NCBI GenBank assembly: GCA_012520945.1
Contig: JAAYNH010000097.1
Coordinates: 1-64,000, forward strand
DNA from: Treponema sp.
GTDB taxonomy: Bacteria > Spirochaetota > Spirochaetia > Treponematales > Treponemataceae
Reading direction: 5' to 3'
Length of the DNA stretch: 64,000 nucleotides
Part shown: positions 26,186-35,658 of the stretch, piece by piece
How the letters are laid out: each line of letters begins with the position of its first letter
How positions within the stretch are numbered: the stretch's first letter is position 1
The notes under the pieces: model-generated
Database searches by the model: none
The model's input: the letters and a program-made list of their open reading frames with translations, nothing else
Told to the model about the DNA's origin: nothing
Made by a program: the position numbers and the translations under genes

Positions 26186-26581
26186 ATGAAATTTGTATTT
26201 TTTATAAAATCTGTCGTTTTTGTAGTCGTGTTCGTCATGCTTGGAGGAGCTGCGTTCGTTATAGCAGATGTCAATGAGAAAGATATGTTAGGCATGACAG
26301 CTCTTATGAGAGTAGTACGTGATAATGTCGGTACACAAAAAGTAGAAGCACTTATCAAAGCAGGTGCTGACGTCAATGCACGAGATAGAGAGAATAAGAC
26401 GGCTCTCATGTGGGCATCATGGAAGAACACTAATCCCTCGGTGATAAAAATGCTTTTGAAATACGAAGCGGATCCTAAAGCAATAAATGTCTACGGTAAA
26501 AAGGCAATAGATTTTGCACGTGAAAATGAAAAAATCAAAAACACCGATGCATACCGGCAATTGAACGATGTAAGTTATTAA
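26186..26581 (+). CDS. Small exported ankyrin-repeat protein
   Basis: 131 residues: a signal peptide or N-terminal anchor (hydrophobic 8-26, then VIADV) followed by two to three ankyrin repeats. Repeat hallmarks are GMTALMRVV, LIKAGADVNARD and KTALMWASW, followed by MLLKYEADPKAINVYGK. Ankyrin proteins bind other proteins; a partner is not evident. Its codons are visibly richer in G+C than its neighbours, it has a perfect promoter, and it stands alone, so recent acquisition is possible. The periplasmic or exported location is inferred from the signal. Confidence 0.85.
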   Translation: MKFVFFIKSVVFVVVFVMLGGAAFVIADVNEKDMLGMTALMRVVRDNVGTQKVEALIKAGADVNARDRENKTALMWASWKNTNPSVIKMLLKYEADPKAINVYGKKAIDFARENEKIKNTDAYRQLNDVSY

Positions 26582-26686
26582 TACATCGGGTTGGGCAAAA
26601 GAAAATAAAACATTAAGAAATTAAGAGTGATTAAAAAATTTAAGAATTAGAAAGAAAAATTAATAATTTAAACCTAAAAAGTTTTT

Positions 26687-26713
26687 AATATTTTTTAATG
26701 TTTAAAAAATATT
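26687..26713. repeat. AT-only perfect inverted repeat
   Basis: A 12-bp perfect stem AATATTTTTTAA / TTAAAAAATATT with loop TGT, about 80 nt before purE. It could act as an operator or a weak terminator; in DNA this AT-rich it may be chance. Confidence 0.45.
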
Positions 26714-26779
26714 GGGATTTATTTATTAAAAGAGATTTTTTAGTTTGTAGTTATTTAGTTGAAATTTACTAAATAATAT

Positions 26780-26785
26780 GATAAT
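26780..26785 (+). promoter_or_regulatory. -10 element of purE, probably leaderless
   Basis: GATAAT lies 8 nt before the purE ATG (26794), with TTGAAA at 26759-26764 (15-bp spacer, short). No SD is present. Confidence 0.4.
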
Positions 26786-26793
26786 CTCATAAA

Positions 26794-27306
26794 ATGAAAG
26801 TTGCAATTTTTTTTGGTTCAAAGTCTGATACGGATACAATGAAAAAGGCCGCAGAAATTTTAAAAGATTTTGGTGTTGACTATTCTGCATATATTCTTTC
26901 TGCTCATCGTTCCGGAGATTTACTTAAGGAAACAATCGTTAAAATTGAAAATGATGGTGCCGAAGTGATTATTGCCGGTGCGGGATTAGCCGCTCACTTA
27001 CCAGGTGTTATTGCATCGATGACTGTTTTGCCTGTTATAGGTATACCTCTTGAGTGTCGTTCAATTGATGGTAAGGGACGTTCGTCAAACGGTTTAGCCG
27101 GCGTTGATGCTCTTTATTCCATTGTGCAAATGCCTTCTCAAATTCCTGTTGCAACTGTAGGAATAAATAATGCCTCTAATGCAGCATATTTAGCTGTGCA
27201 AATTTTAGCAATTAAATATCCTGAACTTAGTTTGAGGCTTAAAGAATTTCGTAACAAACTTGTTATTGAAGCAAAACAAAATGGTGGCTTAGGAGTTGAA
27301 TTATGA
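26794..27306 (+). CDS. purE: PurE, N5-carboxyaminoimidazole ribonucleotide mutase
   Basis: Catalyses the carboxylation step of purine synthesis. GSKSDTDTM and SAHRSG near the N-terminus and AGAGLAAHLPGVIAS form the active site. It looks like class I (mutase) rather than the class II enzyme known from T. denticola. The loop after PVIGIPLE is about 10 residues longer than in E. coli PurE (CRSIDGKGRSSNGLAG). Class I enzymes normally need PurK, which is not in the window. The stop overlaps the purM start by 4 nt (ATGA). Confidence 0.92.
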   Translation: MKVAIFFGSKSDTDTMKKAAEILKDFGVDYSAYILSAHRSGDLLKETIVKIENDGAEVIIAGAGLAAHLPGVIASMTVLPVIGIPLECRSIDGKGRSSNGLAGVDALYSIVQMPSQIPVATVGINNASNAAYLAVQILAIKYPELSLRLKEFRNKLVIEAKQNGGLGVEL

Positions 27307-28349
27307 TTGATTATAAACAATCTGGAGTTGATATTGAAGAAGGCTATAAAGCTGTTGGTAAATATAAAGAACATGCAAAACGCACTCAGATTTCCGGCGT
27401 GTTAAACGGTTTGGGAAGTTTTGCAGGAATGTTTGAAGTTCCAGCCGGAATGAAAAATCCCGTTATGGTTTCCGGAACTGATGGAGTTGGCACAAAACTT
27501 GATGTTGCTTTTGCCATGAAAAAATATGATACTGTGGGCATCGATTGTGTTGCAATGAGTGTAAATGATATTTTATGCACCGGTGCAAGACCTCTTTATT
27601 TTTTAGATTATATCGCTTGTGGAAAATTAGATTCAGCTATTGCTACAGACTTAGTTAAAGGTGTTGCAGATGGCTGTGTAGATTCAAATTGTGCATTGCT
27701 TGGCGGTGAAACAGCGGAAATGCCCGGCTTTTATGATGAGGGCAAATATGATATTGCCGGTTTTGGTGTAGGCATTGTGGAAAGAGACCAAATAATAACC
27801 GGTGAAAAAATTTCAGTAGGGAATATTTTGATAGGCTTGGCGTCAAGTGGTGTTCATTCAAATGGTTTTTCTTTAGTACGAAAGCTTGTGACGGATTTTG
27901 ACGAACCGATGGTTGTAGACGGTATAAATATCGGTATGAGTATTGGAGATGTTTTACTTAAACCTACACGTATTTATGTTCGTCCCGTTTTGGCAGTGTT
28001 GGATAAATTTCGTGAAAGCATTCATGGTATGGTTCATGTTACCGGTGGTGGTTTTTATGAAAATATTCCACGCATGTTTGTCGACAAAACTTTGGTTGCA
28101 GAAATTAAAAAAGATAGTTGGAAAGTACCTGCCATTTTTGATGAATTGATTAGACGCGGTGCCAATCCGGAGAAAATGTTTAATACATTTAATATGGGCA
28201 TTGGTTTTATTCTTGCTGTAAAAGAAGATGATGCAGATAAAATTTTAACGGAATTTTTTAAACAAAAAATTGATGCATGGAAAATTGGTAGTGTTGAACA
28301 AAGTGATAAAATTGTAGAGACAAAAGAAGAAGCAGTAAAATTTATTTAG
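27303..28349 (+). CDS. purM: Phosphoribosylformylglycinamidine cyclo-ligase PurM
   Basis: AIR synthetase, which makes aminoimidazole ribonucleotide, the substrate of the PurE/PurK step. Family landmarks are SGTDGVGTKL near residue 58, VAMSVNDILCTGARP near 86, and GGETAEMPG in the middle; length 348 is normal. Coupled to purE by an ATGA overlap, so the operon places consecutive pathway steps together. The pgi gene follows after 10 nt. Confidence 0.96.
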   Translation: MIDYKQSGVDIEEGYKAVGKYKEHAKRTQISGVLNGLGSFAGMFEVPAGMKNPVMVSGTDGVGTKLDVAFAMKKYDTVGIDCVAMSVNDILCTGARPLYFLDYIACGKLDSAIATDLVKGVADGCVDSNCALLGGETAEMPGFYDEGKYDIAGFGVGIVERDQIITGEKISVGNILIGLASSGVHSNGFSLVRKLVTDFDEPMVVDGINIGMSIGDVLLKPTRIYVRPVLAVLDKFRESIHGMVHVTGGGFYENIPRMFVDKTLVAEIKKDSWKVPAIFDELIRRGANPEKMFNTFNMGIGFILAVKEDDADKILTEFFKQKIDAWKIGSVEQSDKIVETKEEAVKFI

Positions 28350-28359
28350 GAATTAAATT

Positions 28360-29946
28360 ATGAAAATAAAATGGAATAATTTGGACACAATGGAAGCTTT
28401 TAAAAAATTGCAAAAGTTGAAAAATGCAGTTTCGTTAAAAGATGTTTTATCCGGAGACGATGGAGCAGAACGTGTAAAAAAATATTCAATTCCAATTGCT
28501 AATGGTTTGTTTTATAATTATGCTGCAAAATCTGTCAACGATCAAATTTTATCTGTGATGCAAGAGTTGGCAGATGAAGCTCAATTGATTGAAAAGTTTC
28601 AAGCCCTATATGAAGGTGAAATAATTAATACTGGAGAAAATCGTAAAGTACTTCATCATTTAACTCGCGGTCAGTTAGGTAAGCCGGTATTAAATGAAGG
28701 AAACAATTTATTTGAGTTTTATAATTTACAACAAAAAGCTATTGCCGAGTTTGCAATAAAAATTCATGAAGGTAAAATTGTAAATGCATTAGGTGAAAAA
28801 TTTACAACAGTTGTACAAATTGGAATTGGCGGTTCTGATTTGGGACCTCGAGCAATTTATCTTGCTTTAGAAAACTGGGCTCGAACAAATGATTGTTTGC
28901 AAATGAATGCAAAGTTTATTTCAAATGTAGATCCTGATGATGTTGCAGGTGTGATGAATAATGTGGATGTTGCTCATACAATTTTTATTCTTGTTTCAAA
29001 AAGCGGCACAACTCAGGAAACACTAGCAAACGAACTTTTTATCAAAGAATATATTTTAGCTGCAAATTGTAATCCTGCAAATCATATGATTGCCGTAACC
29101 TCTGAAACAAGTCCTCTGGCAAATAATCCAAACTATTTAGCTTCATTTTATATTGATGACTATATTGGCGGTAGATATTCTTCAAGTTCCGCTGTAGGTG
29201 GTGCTGTGCTTTCTTTAGCATTTGGTGCAGATGTGTTTACAAGATTCATTGCCGGTTGTCATGCCTCGGACAAAACTGCTAAAGAAAAAAATATTTTTAA
29301 CAATCCTGCAATGATGGATGCTCTTATCGGTTTATTCGAACGCAATGTTTTAAATTTTTCCACAACGGCAGTTTTACCATATTCTCAAGCGTTATCAAGG
29401 TTTCCTGCACATCTTCAACAATTAGATATGGAATCAAACGGTAAACATATTAACCGTCTTGGTGAACCTGTAAATTATGCAACCGGACCTGTGCTTTTTG
29501 GAGAACCGGGTACAAATGGACAACATTCATTTTATCAATTGTTGCATCAAGGTACAGATATTGTGCCATTACAATTTGTTGGTTTCAAAAAAAATCAATG
29601 TAACAAAGATATTATTATTGATAATTCTACAAATCAAAAAAAATTATGTGCTAATCTTATTGCACAAATTGTAGCTTTTGCTTGTGGTAAAGTTGATGAA
29701 AATTCAAATAAATGTTTTGAAGGGAATCGTCCTTGTAGTTTAATTATTGGAAATGAATTAACTCCTGAAAGTTTAGGAAGTCTTTTAGCACACTTTGAAA
29801 ATAAAGTTATGTTTCAAGGATTTTTATGGAACTTAAATAGTTTTGATCAGGAAGGAGTACAACTTGGAAAAGTTCTTACAAAAAAAGTTCTTGCCGGTAA
29901 CACAGATGGTGCTTTGAAAGAATTTGCAAAACTTTTTGAAATTTAG
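28360..29946 (+). CDS. pgi: Glucose-6-phosphate isomerase
   Basis: Interconverts glucose 6-phosphate and fructose 6-phosphate. Landmarks are the GIGGSDLGPRA loop (about 155-165), SKSGTTQET (about 214-222), IGGRYSSSS and the catalytic-loop GEPGTNGQHS. At 528 residues it is a full-length classical PGI. It probably shares the purE-purM transcript (10-nt gap, weak GGA before ATG). Confidence 0.96.
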   Translation: MKIKWNNLDTMEAFKKLQKLKNAVSLKDVLSGDDGAERVKKYSIPIANGLFYNYAAKSVNDQILSVMQELADEAQLIEKFQALYEGEIINTGENRKVLHHLTRGQLGKPVLNEGNNLFEFYNLQQKAIAEFAIKIHEGKIVNALGEKFTTVVQIGIGGSDLGPRAIYLALENWARTNDCLQMNAKFISNVDPDDVAGVMNNVDVAHTIFILVSKSGTTQETLANELFIKEYILAANCNPANHMIAVTSETSPLANNPNYLASFYIDDYIGGRYSSSSAVGGAVLSLAFGADVFTRFIAGCHASDKTAKEKNIFNNPAMMDALIGLFERNVLNFSTTAVLPYSQALSRFPAHLQQLDMESNGKHINRLGEPVNYATGPVLFGEPGTNGQHSFYQLLHQGTDIVPLQFVGFKKNQCNKDIIIDNSTNQKKLCANLIAQIVAFACGKVDENSNKCFEGNRPCSLIIGNELTPESLGSLLAHFENKVMFQGFLWNLNSFDQEGVQLGKVLTKKVLAGNTDGALKEFAKLFEI

Positions 29947-30023
29947 TTTTTTATTTTAAATAATTTATTATTAGTAATATTATTTATATTAAATTAAGTA
30001 TATTAAAAATATTATTTTTTTGA

Positions 30024-30029
30024 TATACT
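30024..30029 (+). promoter_or_regulatory. -10 element of the U32 gene, probably leaderless
   Basis: TATACT ends 7 nt before the ATG at 30037, with only T residues between and no SD. The -35 region is poor. Confidence 0.5.
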
Positions 30030-30036
30030 TTTTTTT

Positions 30037-32283
30037 ATGAATGTTGAAATTCTTTCTCCGGCAGGAGATGCAAAAGCTTTTAAAGCTGCAATTGCAGCAA
30101 AGGCAGATGCAATTTATTTTGGACTTGGTACACTAAATGCTCGTGTACGAGCAAAAAATATTTCAAAAAAAGAATTACCTTATCTCATTGCTTTAGCAAA
30201 ATCAAAAAACATTAGAATCTATTTAACACTAAATATTTTACTCAAAGATTGTGAATTTGAAAATGCAATTGAAACTGTAAAGTATGCATATTCATGTGGT
30301 GTGGATGCAATAATTGTTCAAGATTTAGGATTGCTTCATATATTAAGAAAAATATTTTCCAATATAGAGATTCATGCTTCAACACAGTTAACAACACACA
30401 ATACTGAACAATGTAAGTTTTTGAGTGAGTTTAATGTAAATCAAATTAATCTTTCTCGTGAATTATCATTAAATGAAATTAAAAATATAAATCAATTTTT
30501 AAAAAGTAAAAGCATTGTAAGTGAAGTTTTTGTTCACGGTGCATTTTGTATTTCATTTTCCGGTCAATGTTATTTCTCTGAAAAATTATATAATCAAGCG
30601 GGCAATCGTGGTGAATGTGTTCAGCCATGTAGACGTTTATATAAAACGAAAGACAAAAGTTTTTCGGGTACACCATTCAATTTACGCGATAATAATTGTT
30701 TTGAAATAATTGATAAATTAATTCAAGCCGGTTGTGGTAGTTTAAAAATTGAAGGGCGTATTAAAGATGCAAATTATGTATATTCTGTTACAAGTGCATA
30801 TGTACAACAATTAGAAAATATAAAAGAGGAAAAAAAACTTTTGTTATCTTCAAAATTACTAAGTAATTCCATGAATAGAAATTTTACACATGATTATGTT
30901 AATGGAAATATTAGTAGCTCTATGTTTCATTTTGGTAAAAAAGATGAATCAATTGAAACAATCGGTAAAGTAAAAAAATATTTTGCTAAAGAAAAAATTT
31001 TAACATTACAAATAAATGATAATAAAAAAATTTTTGAAAATGATAAATTAATTATTAAAAATAAAAAAAATGAATTTGTTTGTACATGTATTATAAAAAA
31101 AGTTCTTTCAAAAAATTCTTGTGAAATTCAAATTACAAATAAATTATTTTCAAAAATTTTTGAAAACTTTTTTATTGAAAGACAATTGTTAGGTGTTCCT
31201 AAAAATTTTCTTGATAAACAAATTAATATTCTTGAAGAAAATTTTCAAAAGAATTTTGAAAAAAATAATTATCAAAAGATAAATACTATTAATATTAAAA
31301 ATAAAATATCTATTAATGTAAAAATTTTATTTTGTAATGATTCAAAAAAACTTAAATGCATTTTTTATTTTTATAATAAAAGAGGAGAAGAAAAAAAAGT
31401 TGAAGTTTTTTCAAAAACAATTTTAAGTTTAGCACAAAATAAATCATTAGAAAAAAATATATTCATAGAAAAATTTTCAAAACTTGGTGGTACAAATTAT
31501 CTTTTAGAAAAAATAGATTTTGATAACTCTCTTGAAAAATATTTTTTACCAATTAGTGAGTTAAATGAAATTAGAAGAAATGCCGTTACATTACTTGATA
31601 ATATAAATGATGAATCTTTTGTTAATCAAAATAAAATAATTTCAAAATTTTATTCACAAAATAATTTTTTTAACGATAATGAAAAATTATTTTTGTTTAC
31701 AGAACATAAAATTAAAATAATTGAAATTCCTAATTATATTAATTCAATTGATGAGATTGTTATAAATATAAAAAAACATAATGATGTTATACCATATTTT
31801 CCGGCAATTATTTTTGATGATGAATTAGTTAATCATGTTCAATTGTTAAATATATTACCAAGACAAAAAATTATTTGTGATAATTATGGTTTAGCATTCT
31901 ATGCCAGTAAAAAAGGATTTCAAATTATTCTTGGACAACGTATGAACATAACAAATTCTTTTTCATTACAATCATTCTGTGAAAAACTTAATGTTGTCGG
32001 TTTTATTCCTTCAATTGAAATGACTTGTAATGATGTTAAACAATTATATATTCCAAATAATATTATTATTTATAAAATACAAAATTATAATTTTCCTCTT
32101 CTAGAAAGTAGGCAATGTTTATTAAAAAATTTAACAGCTTGTAAAAAATATTTGTGTGATAAAGATTGTTTAATTAATTGTGAAAAAAAAATTCAGTTTG
32201 TTGGTCTACAAGGCGAAAAGTTAGTTGCTAAAAAAAGAAAAGGTTTTTATTCTGCGATTTTTTTTGATGAGGATATAAAATGA
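30037..32283 (+). CDS. U32-family protein (RNA hydroxylase type)
   Basis: The N-terminal ~300 residues are U32: LSPAGD at the start, IHASTQL, and the family pattern EVFVHGAFCISFSGQC (about 162-177), followed by GNRGECVQPCRR. U32 proteins such as RlhA and TrhP hydroxylate rRNA or tRNA with prephenate and an Fe-S cluster, rather than acting as proteases. Four conserved Cys are visible. The ~440-residue C-terminal part is very Lys/Asn/Ile rich, AT-driven and poorly conserved, ending in a Cys cluster (CKKYLCDKDCLINC). Its length suggests the RlhA-like long form. It overlaps the next gene by 4 nt. Confidence 0.85.
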   Translation: MNVEILSPAGDAKAFKAAIAAKADAIYFGLGTLNARVRAKNISKKELPYLIALAKSKNIRIYLTLNILLKDCEFENAIETVKYAYSCGVDAIIVQDLGLLHILRKIFSNIEIHASTQLTTHNTEQCKFLSEFNVNQINLSRELSLNEIKNINQFLKSKSIVSEVFVHGAFCISFSGQCYFSEKLYNQAGNRGECVQPCRRLYKTKDKSFSGTPFNLRDNNCFEIIDKLIQAGCGSLKIEGRIKDANYVYSVTSAYVQQLENIKEEKKLLLSSKLLSNSMNRNFTHDYVNGNISSSMFHFGKKDESIETIGKVKKYFAKEKILTLQINDNKKIFENDKLIIKNKKNEFVCTCIIKKVLSKNSCEIQITNKLFSKIFENFFIERQLLGVPKNFLDKQINILEENFQKNFEKNNYQKINTINIKNKISINVKILFCNDSKKLKCIFYFYNKRGEEKKVEVFSKTILSLAQNKSLEKNIFIEKFSKLGGTNYLLEKIDFDNSLEKYFLPISELNEIRRNAVTLLDNINDESFVNQNKIISKFYSQNNFFNDNEKLFLFTEHKIKIIEIPNYINSIDEIVINIKKHNDVIPYFPAIIFDDELVNHVQLLNILPRQKIICDNYGLAFYASKKGFQIILGQRMNITNSFSLQSFCEKLNVVGFIPSIEMTCNDVKQLYIPNNIIIYKIQNYNFPLLESRQCLLKNLTACKKYLCDKDCLINCEKKIQFVGLQGEKLVAKKRKGFYSAIFFDEDIK

Positions 32284-34136
32284 CAAGTAAATTTTTAACA
32301 GAACAGAGTAATAAATTTTTACCAATTTCAAAAAAAGATTTAATTAAACGTGGTATTAAAGAATTGGATTTTGTTTTTGTTTCCGGTGATGCATATGTTG
32401 ACCACTCGTCTTTTGCGGCAAGTATTATTGGAAGATGGCTTGAAAAAAATGGTTTTACAGTTGGGATAATTGCTCAACCAAATTGGAAAGATGTTGAAAG
32501 CTTTAAAGTGTTGGGTCGCCCCAAACTTGCTTTTTTAGTTTCATCAGGTGCTATGGATTCAATGGTTTCAAATTACACAGCTAATAATAAACCACGCTCC
32601 ACCGATTCATATTCTCATGGTGGACAAGTAAATTGCAGACCGGACCGTGCATTAATTATATATTGTACAAAAATACGTCAAGCATATAAAGGTGTTGCAA
32701 TAATTATTGGTGGTATCGAAGCAAGTTTGCGTCGTTTTGCACATTATGATTATTGGTCCAATAATGTTCGTCGTTCAATATTACTTGATTCAAAAGCAGA
32801 TCTTCTAGTTTATGGAATGGGTGAAAAAATTATTTTAGAAATAGCAAATAAATTAAAAAAGGGTGTAAAAATTTCAGATATACGTGGTATACGTGGAACT
32901 TGTTGGCGTACAGGAAAAGAAAATGAATTACCGCTAATATCAATCAATGCAAAAGGAGAGCTTAATAATCCGATTTTTTTACCTTCATATGAAGATGTTT
33001 CTGTTTTTACTGTTGAAGGGAAAAAATCTTTTGCAAATTCATATCTAACACAAGAACATAATGCGGATGCAATTAGTGCACATTTGTTAATTGAAAAAAC
33101 AGATTCACGTTATGTTGTACAAGAACCACCATCATTTCCTTTAACAACAGAAGAATTTGATGAAGTTATGTCATTACCTTTTCAAAGAAAATGGCATCCT
33201 GTTTATGATAAACCTGCGTACAATGGAAAATCCGGAGTGCCGGCGTTAAGTGAAGTCCAATTTTCTTTGGTAAGTTGTCGTGGTTGTTTTGGTTCTTGTT
33301 CTTTTTGTGCAATTACATTTCATCAAGGTAAACGAATTCAAGTGCGAAGTCATGAAAGTTTAATTGAAGAAGCAAAAATATTAACCACACTTGATGAGTT
33401 TAAAGGATATATTCATGACGTTGGTGGACCTACTGCAAATTTTAGAAGTGATGCTTGTGCTAAACAAAAAAATGAAGGAGTATGTACAAATCGAGAATGT
33501 CTTGGAACTAAACCATGTAAAAATTTAATAGTAGATCATTCAGATTATATTTTACTTTTACAAAAACTTAGAAAACTTCCTAAAATAAAAAAAGTTTTTA
33601 TTCGTTCTGGAATTCGTTTTGATTATTTAATGATGGATAATGATAAAACATTTTTTAGAGAATTATGTGAACACCATATTTCCGGTCAATTAAAAGTTGC
33701 ACCAGAGCATGTTAGTAATTCCGTTTTGTCTCTTATGAGAAAAAGCAAACATGAAATATATGAACAATTTGAAAAAGAATTTGTTGAAATAAATAAATTA
33801 ATCGGTAAAAAACAATATCTTATTCCCTATTATATTGCAAGTCTTCCTGGCGCAACATTGTTTGATGCATTAGAAGTTGCATTATATTTAAAAAAAACAG
33901 GTTTTGTTCCTGATCAAGTTCAAGATTTTTATCCTACACCAGGTAGTTTAGCTACTTGTATGTATTATACAGAATTAAATCCACATACAATGGAAACTAT
34001 TTATGTTGCTAAAAATACACGAGATAGAAAATTACAACGAGCACTTTTACAATTTAATAAAAAAGAAAATCGTTCTCTTGTATTGGAGGCATTAAAAAAA
34101 TTAGATAAAATGAATTTAACAAAAATATTATTATAA
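32280..34136 (+). CDS. YgiQ-family radical SAM protein
   Basis: A 618-residue UPF0313/YgiQ protein. An N-terminal cobalamin-binding-like segment with VSGDAYVDH and GGIEASLRRFAHYDYW is followed by the radical SAM cysteines CFGSCSFC (about 336-343, CxxxCxxC) and a TIM-barrel region with KVAPEH. The ATGA overlap with the U32 gene implies co-expression, and both are Fe-S or radical enzymes linked to nucleic-acid modification, though YgiQ has no proven reaction that I know. The DxxxYxxF-type tail lacks added domains. Confidence 0.92.
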   Translation: MTSKFLTEQSNKFLPISKKDLIKRGIKELDFVFVSGDAYVDHSSFAASIIGRWLEKNGFTVGIIAQPNWKDVESFKVLGRPKLAFLVSSGAMDSMVSNYTANNKPRSTDSYSHGGQVNCRPDRALIIYCTKIRQAYKGVAIIIGGIEASLRRFAHYDYWSNNVRRSILLDSKADLLVYGMGEKIILEIANKLKKGVKISDIRGIRGTCWRTGKENELPLISINAKGELNNPIFLPSYEDVSVFTVEGKKSFANSYLTQEHNADAISAHLLIEKTDSRYVVQEPPSFPLTTEEFDEVMSLPFQRKWHPVYDKPAYNGKSGVPALSEVQFSLVSCRGCFGSCSFCAITFHQGKRIQVRSHESLIEEAKILTTLDEFKGYIHDVGGPTANFRSDACAKQKNEGVCTNRECLGTKPCKNLIVDHSDYILLLQKLRKLPKIKKVFIRSGIRFDYLMMDNDKTFFRELCEHHISGQLKVAPEHVSNSVLSLMRKSKHEIYEQFEKEFVEINKLIGKKQYLIPYYIASLPGATLFDALEVALYLKKTGFVPDQVQDFYPTPGSLATCMYYTELNPHTMETIYVAKNTRDRKLQRALLQFNKKENRSLVLEALKKLDKMNLTKILL

Positions 34137-34157
34137 TAAAATAACGTTAAATAAAAA

Positions 34158-35573
34158 TTATTCTATTCCACTCCAACAATATGTGCAAAGTTTACATGCA
34201 TCAATATCGAAACTTTTAATCATGTCATCTAATCGGTGAAAAGCTAAAGTGGTAAAATGAAGTTGTCTACGAATTTCATCAAGCATTTCTGTATAGTTTT
34301 TGCTTTCTGGATTTGCATAATCGGCAAGAAGTTCACGACATATATTATCGCCTTCACGTTGCTTAATAACTTTTCGAGTAATTAATTCCATTTCAGAATT
34401 ACTTCGAGAAAAATTTAAATATTTACATCCAAAAAGTATCGGAGGGCAAGCAGGCCTAATGTGAACTTCTTTTGCACCGCTTTGATATAAAAAATCAGTT
34501 GTCTCACGCAATTGAGTGCCACGTACAATAGAGTCATCAATTAACAAAAGTTTTTTATTTTTAATTAATCGTTGAACAGGAATTAATTTCATATGTGCAA
34601 TCATATTTCGTTGTTCTTGATTTTGAGGTAAAAAAGAACGCGTCCATGTCGGTGTGTATTTTATAAATGGTCGTGCAAAAGGAATTCCACTTTTGTTTGC
34701 ATAGCCAATTGCGTGAGGAATACCGGAATCAGGAATACCTGCAACAATATCAGGGTTCAATATTCCTTTATCTCTTGTGGCTAACATTTCTCCACATTTA
34801 TATCTCATGGTTTCAACATTTATACCTTCATATGTAGAAGTAGGATATCCGTAATAAATCCACATAAAAGTACAAATCTTCATTTCATTTCCCGGTTCTT
34901 GTAAAATTTTTACGCCATCCTTAACTGAAATAGAAACAATTTCTGCCGGTCCTAATTCTTTGTAATCTTCATAACCAAGAGTTACATATGAAAAACTTTC
35001 GGTAGCAACACAAAACGCACCATCTTTATATCCAATCTGTACAGGAGTTCTACCAAGTTTATCACGAGCTGCATAAATACAATCCTTAGTTAGAAGCAAT
35101 AATGACATTGAACCTTTTACCATATGTTGAACATATTGAATCCCTTCAAGAATAGAATCTTTTTGATTTATAAGTGAAGCAATTAATTCTGTTGAGTTTA
35201 TGTTTCCTCCGGACATTTCTAAAAAGTGTGTACCACCTTTTGCAAATGTTTTTTTTACCAGTTCGTCTTTATTATTAATTAAGCCTACTGTTGTAATGGC
35301 ATAACTGCCTAAATGACTTTGTACTAAAAGTGGTTGAGGTTCATTATCTGAGATGCAACCAATTCCGCAATTACCTGGCAACTTATCAACATCATTTTCA
35401 AACTTTGTACGGAAAGGTGAATTTTCAATGTTGTGAATTGCATTACTAAAACGACCATTATTAAAAACCGCCATACCTCCCCGTTGAGAACCTAAGTGAG
35501 AATGATAGTCAATGCCAAAAAATAAATCTAATGTACAGTATCGGTCAGAAATAACACCAAAAAATCCACCCAT
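34158..35573 (-). CDS. purF: PurF-like amidophosphoribosyltransferase lacking the Cys nucleophile
   Basis: Starts MGGFFGVIS where classical PurF begins (M)CGIxG; Gly replaces the catalytic cysteine of the glutaminase domain. The Ntn-type domain is otherwise recognisable (GSQRGGMA, NCGIGCIS). The PRPP site DDSIVRGT is intact (about 343-350). Four Cys that ligate the [4Fe-4S] cluster in B. subtilis-type PurF seem present: KICTF, FGCKY and CKLC near the end. The ATG at 35573 is used, with SD GGAG 6 nt upstream; the upstream TTG overlaps the SD. It may use ammonia or a separate glutaminase, or have another role. Confidence 0.85.
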   Translation of the reverse strand: MGGFFGVISDRYCTLDLFFGIDYHSHLGSQRGGMAVFNNGRFSNAIHNIENSPFRTKFENDVDKLPGNCGIGCISDNEPQPLLVQSHLGSYAITTVGLINNKDELVKKTFAKGGTHFLEMSGGNINSTELIASLINQKDSILEGIQYVQHMVKGSMSLLLLTKDCIYAARDKLGRTPVQIGYKDGAFCVATESFSYVTLGYEDYKELGPAEIVSISVKDGVKILQEPGNEMKICTFMWIYYGYPTSTYEGINVETMRYKCGEMLATRDKGILNPDIVAGIPDSGIPHAIGYANKSGIPFARPFIKYTPTWTRSFLPQNQEQRNMIAHMKLIPVQRLIKNKKLLLIDDSIVRGTQLRETTDFLYQSGAKEVHIRPACPPILFGCKYLNFSRSNSEMELITRKVIKQREGDNICRELLADYANPESKNYTEMLDEIRRQLHFTTLAFHRLDDMIKSFDIDACKLCTYCWSGIE

Positions 35574-35658
35574 AAATAACTCCAAAATAAAATTTATTAT
35601 AATTATTTATATTGCACAAAAATATTCTAATAATAATTAAATATTATGTAAATATATA

